Origin: Candidatus Pacearchaeota archaeon
Lineage (GTDB): Archaea; Nanobdellota; Nanobdellia; Pacearchaeales; GW2011-AR1
DNA: 35,837 nt
Direction: 5' to 3'
NCBI GenBank assembly: GCA_018304325.1
Contig: JAGVWM010000001.1
Location: forward strand, 1-35,837
The position numbers and the translations under genes were made by a program. Position 1 is the first letter of the stretch; the number at the start of each line of letters is the position of its first letter. Of this stretch, positions 27,564-33,878 are shown one piece after another. The notes below the pieces were generated by a model. The model did no database searches. It worked only from the letters and a program-made list of their open reading frames with translations, and was not told where the DNA came from.

Positions 27564-29816
27564 CTAACCTTGGAACTTTTTTATTTCTTCATCCATTTTC
27601 TTAACCCATTTAGGGAATACCTTTTCACTTTGTGGAATACCAACTTCTTGAGTTACTTCATCAGAAATCTTATGAAAATGAGAGCTAGCTAAACTAACAA
27701 ACTTTGCTTCTAATAACTCTGATCTTTTATGTTTCTCAGCAAGTTTAACAATTTCTTCTTTTACCATTCCTCTGAGCAAAATATTATCATAAACAGCGTC
27801 CCAATTTCCAGCCCAGCCTTTCACTCCAGAAGCAATATCTTTTATAATTTCAGAGTTTCCATTTATTAATTCATCGCTTGGCTCTAATTCATCTTTCTCA
27901 ACATTATATTTTAATAAATCAACAAAACCCTTTTCCTCTAAAGGATCTTTTGTCCAGTGCTTTCTTACTTCAGTTAATTGTACAACTCTTCTGTTACTAT
28001 GTAAACCATCAGGCGTTTTAACAGGATTTGCAACAACAACTATGTCTGTCGCCTTAAAACTAGTTACAGGCACTTGCAAATCATTTACAATTCTATCAAA
28101 AACTGCGTAAGGACTTGCTCCATGAACAGTTCCTGCAACAACATTTGCTAAAGCTCCAACTCTCATCGCTTCATATAACGCTTTAGCCTCATTACTTCTA
28201 ATTTCACCAATGATTAAACTAGAATCTCCAAGTCTTAAACTTGTTCTTATTCCATCTTCTGCAGAAACTTCATTGCTTTTTTCTAAAAGAGATGAACGTA
28301 CTTTCATGCTTAAAATATCATATCCTAACTTTCTAAAATAATCGGCAGGAAGTTCCAAAGTATCTTCAATTAAAATAACCCTATATAATGGTTTAATCTC
28401 TAACATTAAACTTCCAAGTAAAGAGGTTTTTCCACTGCTTCTAGTTCCTGCAACCAACATAGTTCTAGAACCGTCTATTAAAAAACTCATTAAACCTGCA
28501 GAAAAAGAATTCAACATTCTATTTTTAATAAATAATGGAAGTGTCCAAGGATAGTCTCTATGCCTCCTTATAGCATAAGATAAACCATTAGGTGAAAGTG
28601 GTCTTTGAACAACAGCAATTCTTGCTCTAATATTTTCAAGAGATAAATCAGTATCTAAAATAGGATTTGCTTCATCTAAAGGCCTACCACTTATCATACG
28701 AAACTTAGCTGCCCAAGACTCCCCATCTTCAGGACTAAGAACAATATTTGTAAAACACTCATCATACTTACTATGCCTTAAAAAAATAGGATTTTGGCTA
28801 ACAGGAGCATTAAGTACTATATCTTGGATATTTTCATCCTGTAGTAAAACTTCCATTAAACCGAAACCAATTGTATGTCTAACTAAAATTCTTGCTAATT
28901 TATTCAAATCTTGATAAGATACTTTTATCTGTTTAGTCTCAGCAAGATCATTTAATAAATCTCTAGCTACATTAAAAAAAACCTGCCTTGTTCTTTGAGG
29001 ATCTATAAATTCCTCAGCCTTAGGTTGATGTTCAATTAAAACATTTCTTGCTAAATTTAACAAAATTTGAAAATCTTCATTTAAAAAATATTCAGGCGGC
29101 ATTAAATGATAAAAATACTTTAGTTCATCTGACTTTTTTAAAACAGTCACAGTACTTTTATCTAAATCTTCTCCAATTTCATACTGATCAACTATAGTTG
29201 AATCACTTGGAATATGTGCTACAAGTCTTGCAAATGCAAAATTCGGAACAATATCTGGAAGAAAAAGTCTAGAATAGGCATCTCTTCCGAGAGTATAATC
29301 TTGCTGAAGATCCCTTATTACTTTAGTATTTTCCAATAAACCAACAATTTTAGTTAAAACTCTTTGATAAATCAAATCATGTTCATTTTCACTTTTTGAT
29401 TTTTCTTCAAAAAGAGCGGTCTTAATTTTATTATATGATTGTAATGGATCTCGTTTTAATAAGTTAAGAAAATACTGCATGAATTCATATTTCCTTGAAG
29501 CAATCTCAGGTCTGGAAGAAATTTTATCAGGTGATAGAACTCTTTCCTGTCTAACTAAAAAAACATAAAGATTTGCAATTTCAGCTAAAGCCATAATCTT
29601 ATCAGAAGAGTAATTATAATTCCTTTGTTGAACTAAAACTATCCTTGAAACATTAGAAGATTCTATTAAAAGGTCAATAACTCTAGCCATAACAAGTGGT
29701 GAATATGCTATATTAGGAATTTCATTAGAACCAAGGTAATTAACATACGCAACATTTTCGCCACCCTCTCTTCTAACTTCATAAGAGTAAAGTTTAGTAT
29801 TCTTTTCGAAGATCAT
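27564..29816 (-). CDS. TadA/VirB11-type secretion ATPase
   Basis: 750 residues. The C-terminal ATPase has Walker A GTRSSGKT (457-464), Asp box IEDTLELP (483-490), Walker B SLIIGEIR (533-540) and His box GTVHG (562-566). The region 310-430 ('TIGFGLMEVLLQDENIQDIV') is the usual N-terminal subdomain of the family. About 300 extra residues at the front and 130 at the end are less conserved. Hexamers of this type drive pilus or archaellum assembly on a TadC/FlaJ platform. A Shine-Dalgarno site GAGGTGA lies 3 nt before the ATG. The pilin-like genes and prepilin peptidase are nearby on the same strand. Confidence 0.92.
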   Translation of the reverse strand: MIFEKNTKLYSYEVRREGGENVAYVNYLGSNEIPNIAYSPLVMARVIDLLIESSNVSRIVLVQQRNYNYSSDKIMALAEIANLYVFLVRQERVLSPDKISSRPEIASRKYEFMQYFLNLLKRDPLQSYNKIKTALFEEKSKSENEHDLIYQRVLTKIVGLLENTKVIRDLQQDYTLGRDAYSRLFLPDIVPNFAFARLVAHIPSDSTIVDQYEIGEDLDKSTVTVLKKSDELKYFYHLMPPEYFLNEDFQILLNLARNVLIEHQPKAEEFIDPQRTRQVFFNVARDLLNDLAETKQIKVSYQDLNKLARILVRHTIGFGLMEVLLQDENIQDIVLNAPVSQNPIFLRHSKYDECFTNIVLSPEDGESWAAKFRMISGRPLDEANPILDTDLSLENIRARIAVVQRPLSPNGLSYAIRRHRDYPWTLPLFIKNRMLNSFSAGLMSFLIDGSRTMLVAGTRSSGKTSLLGSLMLEIKPLYRVILIEDTLELPADYFRKLGYDILSMKVRSSLLEKSNEVSAEDGIRTSLRLGDSSLIIGEIRSNEAKALYEAMRVGALANVVAGTVHGASPYAVFDRIVNDLQVPVTSFKATDIVVVANPVKTPDGLHSNRRVVQLTEVRKHWTKDPLEEKGFVDLLKYNVEKDELEPSDELINGNSEIIKDIASGVKGWAGNWDAVYDNILLRGMVKEEIVKLAEKHKRSELLEAKFVSLASSHFHKISDEVTQEVGIPQSEKVFPKWVKKMDEEIKKFQG

Positions 29817-29955
29817 AAGTCACCTCTTTTAATATCATGAGAAAAAAAGTAAAAAATGATTAAAATAGTTTTCTATGTTAGTTAGATAAGTTTTATTTTA
29901 AAGAAAACAATTTTAAACCCAATTCGCTTCAATAAATAATAAAAAAGAGAGTAAT

Positions 29956-30372
29956 ATGGCCCAACAACAACCTAATGAAGATATTTCATATGAATTAGCC
30001 CTTAAATTAAGAGACTTAGAAGAAAATAATAGGCTTATGAAAGAAAGAATTCTACTTATTGGGCAAAATCTTATAGAATTTCAAGAACATAATAGGAAAG
30101 AAATTCTTGATATCAAAAAAACACTATATATACTTGAATCAGATGCTAAAAGAATAAAATCAGTTATTGAGTCACTATCAGAAGAAATATCAAAATCTGC
30201 AAGAAAAGAAGAATTAGCTATCTTAAATAGACAGTATAAAATGTTTGAGCCATTAGAATATATAAGAATTCAAGATTTAGATAAGTTATTAGATGAAAAA
30301 ATTAAAAATCATCGTCATAAAGAATCTGAAGAAGCAAAAAATGAAAAGCACTTCTGGGTAGGTAAAACTTAA
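29956..30372 (+). CDS. Coiled-coil protein beside the secretion ATPase
   Basis: 138 residues, soluble, almost all helical: 'ISYELALKLRDLEENNRLMK', then a long heptad stretch up to about 95, then a conserved-looking motif 'EELAILNRQYKMFEPLEYI' and 'IQDLDKLLDEKI', and a basic/acidic tail ending in HFWVGKT. No membrane segment. Divergent from the ATPase gene (140 bp apart) and joined to the next gene by 1 nt. The place recalls ArlC/D/E proteins of the archaellum cluster, but no clear match can be claimed. Confidence 0.65.
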   Translation: MAQQQPNEDISYELALKLRDLEENNRLMKERILLIGQNLIEFQEHNRKEILDIKKTLYILESDAKRIKSVIESLSEEISKSARKEELAILNRQYKMFEPLEYIRIQDLDKLLDEKIKNHRHKESEEAKNEKHFWVGKT

Positions 30373-30373
30373 A

Positions 30374-31156
30374 ATGTCAACTATAGATCAAGTTCGTCAG
30401 CTTAGAATGTCAGGGAAAACAGATGGGGAAATAATTGCTGATTTACAAGAACAAGGATTAAATCCTAGAGAAATAAATGATGTTTTATCAAGGTCAAAAG
30501 TGAAAGATGCTGTTTTTAATGGTCAACAACAAACTGAAGAATTTTCTGAGGATTTTGGAGCAGGAATGCAATCATCAATAATGAATCCGAATTCACAGGT
30601 CCAACAAAATCAATACCAAGAACAATATCCTGGCTATGAAAACCAAAATTCTCAAAGGAGCTATAAAAAACAAACTCAAGAAATGCCTGGGGAAGCAAGT
30701 AGTATAGATTCTGGGCAAACAATACCTGAAGCATATTCAAATTATCAGGATTATGAAAATCAAGGGCAGGGTTATCAAAATCAGGGACAAGAATATCAAC
30801 AATATAATGCTGTAAATACAGAAACAATGACTGAAATTGCCTCTCAATTAATGGATGAAAAAATAATGAAAATTACAAGTGCTTTAAAAGACCTAACAGA
30901 TATGAAATCAATTTTAGATGTCCAAGTTAGAAAAATGGATGAAAGATTAACAAGAATTGAATCAATTATAGATTCTTTGCAAACCTCATTAATAAGAAAA
31001 ACCTCGGAACAAGAACAAAATATTTCTGATATAAAAACAGAACTGCATGGCATGCAGACAGGATTTAGTAAAATGATAAATCCAATGGTTGACAGAACAA
31101 GAGAACATCATGTCCACAATAAAGTAGCTTCTAAAAAGAAGTCAAAGAAAAAGTAA
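30374..31156 (+). CDS. Helical protein with a Gln/Tyr/Asn-rich linker and a coiled coil
   Basis: 260 residues in three parts. Residues 1-45 form a small helical domain ('QVRQLRMSGKTDGEIIADLQ ... GLNPREINDVL'), a type often seen in archaeal proteins of unknown role. Residues about 50-150 are a low-complexity linker rich in Gln, Tyr, Asn and Gly with repeated Y-x-x-Q and G-Q-x-Y. Residues 155-240 form a coiled coil ('RKMDERLTRIESIIDSLQTS'). A lysine-rich tail ends the protein. It is the second gene of the pair starting at 29956 and likely a cytoplasmic partner of the ATPase complex. Function unknown. Confidence 0.65.
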   Translation: MSTIDQVRQLRMSGKTDGEIIADLQEQGLNPREINDVLSRSKVKDAVFNGQQQTEEFSEDFGAGMQSSIMNPNSQVQQNQYQEQYPGYENQNSQRSYKKQTQEMPGEASSIDSGQTIPEAYSNYQDYENQGQGYQNQGQEYQQYNAVNTETMTEIASQLMDEKIMKITSALKDLTDMKSILDVQVRKMDERLTRIESIIDSLQTSLIRKTSEQEQNISDIKTELHGMQTGFSKMINPMVDRTREHHVHNKVASKKKSKKK

Positions 31157-31675
31157 TTATTTACTCTTCTTAGTTAAAACCCATGAAGTAACTGCAGCAA
31201 TAACTAAAAGAAATATTCCTCCAAAAAACTTTTCAGAAATGACAAACTTCCTAAAGTTTTCAAAAACCTGGTCCTGACTGCTTCCAGTCAAATCTGCAAT
31301 CCCTTTTACAAAAACAGGATTAAATACATATATGGCTGATATTAAAAATACTAAAGCTAAAAATCCTATGAAAACCCATGCAATCCATGGCTTCATAAAC
31401 TTATCAATATCTTTCTGAGAAAAACCAACTATAACTAGAAAGAAAAATAAACAAATTATAAGTATTACAAACCAAGGAATAATTGTCTGGACATAATTTA
31501 CAGCTGGTAAAAAAGTAACAAAAATAATAGCAAAAACAAAACTAATTATAGAGTTAACAAAACCACTCTCTCCTAAAACTTTAGTTTTAGAAAGAACAGC
31601 ATACATTACAACAAAAACAAATAAAAAACCAAATATTGGTACATAATAACCTAACCAGGAAAAATCAATTGCCAT
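31157..31675 (-). CDS. Multi-spanning membrane protein, LG-E core family (about 172 residues)
   Basis: 172 residues, four or five helices and a short basic C-terminus (VLTKKSK). The first helix, 'YVPIFGFLFVFVVMYAVLSK', leads into 'TKVLGESGFVNSIISFVFAI', the family core found also in the 32301 and, less exactly, the 11582-14102 proteins. There is no signal peptide, so the N-terminus starts near the first helix. It lies just downstream of the next family member (8 nt between them), and the two are probably one transcript. Function unknown. Confidence 0.72.
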   Translation of the reverse strand: MAIDFSWLGYYVPIFGFLFVFVVMYAVLSKTKVLGESGFVNSIISFVFAIIFVTFLPAVNYVQTIIPWFVILIICLFFFLVIVGFSQKDIDKFMKPWIAWVFIGFLALVFLISAIYVFNPVFVKGIADLTGSSQDQVFENFRKFVISEKFFGGIFLLVIAAVTSWVLTKKSK

Positions 31676-31683
31676 TTAGACCC

Positions 31684-32181
31684 TTAGTGCCCGCCGCCTC
31701 CTAGCAACTTGACACCTTCTGCATCCCAATATCTCTGCGGATATGGTGGATGAGCTGGATTATGGTGTCCAGATGTAACAACTAAAAATACAAATGCAAC
31801 AACAACTCCTGCAGCAATTAGCGCTGATAGGTTCTCCTGCCACCATCCTCCCTGCCACCAAGAATAATCCTGAAAACTATAAAGCACAAGTATTATAAAA
31901 GCAATTGCTCCAAGGCCAAAAAATATTAATGCTGGTCCGCCTGGCCTGTTAAGATCAACAAACAATCCAACCAGAATTAAAGCAGCTAATAATATTGAAA
32001 GTGCAATTCCTAATTTAGGAAATATAACTGAAAAAAATATTGGTACCTGATCAAATTGTATAGCAAGTAATCCCACAGCTAAAGCAATAACAGCGTTAAC
32101 ATTTCTATTATCACTCGTACCGTCAGCTTTCTTAGCTCCGCTAACTGTTGTAATACTGCCCCAAGTGGCTGTGCCATACAT
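31684..32181 (-). CDS. Multi-spanning membrane protein, core family, first helix missing
   Basis: 165 residues. It begins with a polar MYGTATWGSITTVSGAKKAD in place of the usual first helix, then 'DNRNVNAVIALAVGLLAIQF' (family core), four helices, and a His/Pro/Gly-rich tail ending in LLGGGGH. A TATA box (minus-strand TATTTAAATAA, 32196-32208) is about 21 nt upstream. Either the first helix was lost, or it is supplied by a relative in a mixed complex. Four tryptophans and several glycines occur around 'YSWWQGGWWQENL'. Confidence 0.7.
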   Translation of the reverse strand: MYGTATWGSITTVSGAKKADGTSDNRNVNAVIALAVGLLAIQFDQVPIFFSVIFPKLGIALSILLAALILVGLFVDLNRPGGPALIFFGLGAIAFIILVLYSFQDYSWWQGGWWQENLSALIAAGVVVAFVFLVVTSGHHNPAHPPYPQRYWDAEGVKLLGGGGH

Positions 32182-32256
32182 GTAAAAGATAAATATTATT
32201 TAAATACCTTTCTAATAATCTCTATTTAATAATCTATTTTATTAAGAAACAAAAAA

Positions 32257-32771
32257 TTACTCTCCAGACTTTTTACCTCTTCCAGAAGTCCAAACAAGAA
32301 CTAAAGCTCCAATAACAATTGCAAATAATAAAATATTTCCCCATATTGGGGACCAGAACCATAATCCACAAACATCCAATTATAAACTCTATCCCACTGA
32401 CCTGTTGCTACAATTAAAGCAATAATAACAACAATGCCGGCAAGAACACCTAAAGCTACCTGGAGATTTTTATCTAATTGTAATCCATCTTTATTTGTAC
32501 TTGCAACAAAACCATACAATATAAGGAAAACCAATAAAACAACAGCACTAATAGCTAAAAATGGCATTAAATTTATTATAATATTTGTAGCCCATGAAAA
32601 TGCAATAGTTATCAAACCAATAACTAAAGCGATAATAGAATTAATCTGATGTTTTTCTTCTCCAAGAATCTTACTCTTCTCAAGAATAGCAAACACTAAA
32701 ACAAAGATAAGTAAAAAAGGATAAACTATTCTAATTGCTAGTTCACTAGATAAAATAGTCTCTAAAACCAT
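32257..32771 (-). CDS. Multi-spanning membrane protein of the core family, frame broken near its end
   Basis: The continuous frame (32301-32771, 156 codons) has the core 'EKSKILGEEKHQINSIIALV' and four helices, but its last 18 residues are out of register. Shifting the frame by one base at 32358-32360 lets the protein continue 'DYG-FWSPIWGNILLFAIVI' through a final helix to a basic tail, GRGKKSGE, with a stop at 32257. The result is about 171 residues, the same length as its two downstream relatives and with the same kind of final helix. So the gene has either a one-base deletion or a base-calling error. The start at 32771 is set by a box near 32797. Confidence 0.75.
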
Positions 32772-32791
32772 TCAAATTAATATATGGGGAT

Positions 32792-33064
32792 TTATTCTAA
32801 AATCTCCGACACTCCTTCTTCCTGGTCTGGCATACCCACCTGACTGATAACAAAAACATCTCCGACAGATCTTACATAATTGTGGGGAATTATAACTCCT
32901 CTAGCTCCATTAAAGTTTCTAGCAGTTGTAGAAGAAAGTCTTATTCTCCAACTGTCTATCTTGTTGTTAAGTAAGTTAACTTCTTCAATTTCACCGAAAT
33001 AATTTCCTTCATCTGTGTAAACTTTCTTTCCCATTACATCACTTATCTTTTTTATCTTTAACAT
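32792..33064 (-). CDS. PRC-barrel domain protein
   Basis: 90 residues. 'ISDVMGKKVYTDEGNYFGEI' and 'NKIDSWRIRLSS' match the PRC barrel; the C-terminus 'YVRSVGDVFVI' completes it. PRC barrels bind RNA-processing or photosynthetic partners in other groups, and archaea have small free-standing ones with unknown roles, some in cell division. A TATA box (GTATATAAAG, 33087-33096) lies about 28 nt upstream. It is followed by the 32771 membrane protein gene with 20 bp between them. Confidence 0.85.
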   Translation of the reverse strand: MLKIKKISDVMGKKVYTDEGNYFGEIEEVNLLNNKIDSWRIRLSSTTARNFNGARGVIIPHNYVRSVGDVFVISQVGMPDQEEGVSEILE

Positions 33065-33172
33065 ACTAATTATGGAAATTTTTTCTTTATATACTTTTCT
33101 ATAGCAGAAAAACTCTTTTGAAAATCTATAGATTATACTACCTTAATTAAAAATTAAAAAAATAAAACAAAG

Positions 33173-33182
33173 AATTTATAAG
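33173..33182 (+). promoter_or_regulatory. TATA box of the 33204 gene
   Basis: AATTTATAAG centred about 26 nt before the ATG at 33204. Confidence 0.55.
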
Positions 33183-33203
33183 AACAGCCCACCATTATTA
33201 TTT

Positions 33204-33842
33204 ATGAAAGCTCAAGAAATATCACACATTCTACTTGTATTAATAGTATTAATTTTTGCAGTTATTCTTAAACCATTTATAATAAAAGAAAATTACAACA
33301 TAATGTTAATTGCTGCATTATCAATAATCTTAGTCGTTTTAATTAATATATTTACTAAAAAGTTAGTTGCATACTACTTTGAAACAAGTATTGAACATAA
33401 AATATGGCTAATAGACAGATACTGGATAAGAAGAAAAGATACATTCAAAAACAAAATTCCTTTCGGAATCATTATACCATTTCTTGCAGCACTTGCTTCA
33501 TTAGGGAACTTTTTATTCTTAGCAGCTTTGGAATTTGATGTAAAAACTTTATCAACAAGAGTCAGTAAAAGGCACGAATGGTATAAATTCACAGACATAA
33601 CTGATTTTCATTTAGGAATTATTGCAGCTTCTGGAGTTATATTAAATTTAATATTTGCAGTTATAGGTTACTTATTAGGATTTAGTTTATTCGCAAAATT
33701 AAATATATACTATGCATTTTATTGCATGCTTCCATTATGGAACCTAGATGGAACAAAAATATTTTTTGCGAACAAGAATATCTGGGCAGTTTTAGGAGCA
33801 ATAGTAATGATTTTTGTCTTATATGCTTTATTCCTCCCTTAA
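33204..33842 (+). CDS. S2P/M50-like membrane protein without the HExxH motif
   Basis: 212 residues with six or so helices. The layout recalls site-2 protease relatives of archaea: a helix leading into 'NIFTKKLVAYYFETSIEHKI', where active members have H-E-x-x-H before K-L-V-A-x-Y, and later 'CMLPLWNLDGTKIFF', which resembles the N/L-P-x-x-x-L-D-G motif. The histidines and glutamate of the zinc site are absent (T-K-K-L-V). It is therefore likely an inactive relative that binds or holds substrates in the membrane, similar in idea to iRhoms. Family call rests on the pattern only. Confidence 0.6.
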   Translation: MKAQEISHILLVLIVLIFAVILKPFIIKENYNIMLIAALSIILVVLINIFTKKLVAYYFETSIEHKIWLIDRYWIRRKDTFKNKIPFGIIIPFLAALASLGNFLFLAALEFDVKTLSTRVSKRHEWYKFTDITDFHLGIIAASGVILNLIFAVIGYLLGFSLFAKLNIYYAFYCMLPLWNLDGTKIFFANKNIWAVLGAIVMIFVLYALFLP

Positions 33843-33850
33843 ATAAAAAC

Positions 33851-33858
33851 TTATATAC
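33851..33858 (+). promoter_or_regulatory. TATA box of the helicase-fusion gene
   Basis: TTATATAC centred about 25 nt before the ATG at 33879, which supports that start. Confidence 0.6.
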
Positions 33859-33878
33859 TTATTATATTTTGAGTTTTT

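Noticed and set aside
32350-32365. Programmed -1 frameshift in the membrane protein gene
   Set aside because: No slippery heptamer or strong downstream structure is visible; a mutation or sequencing error is simpler.
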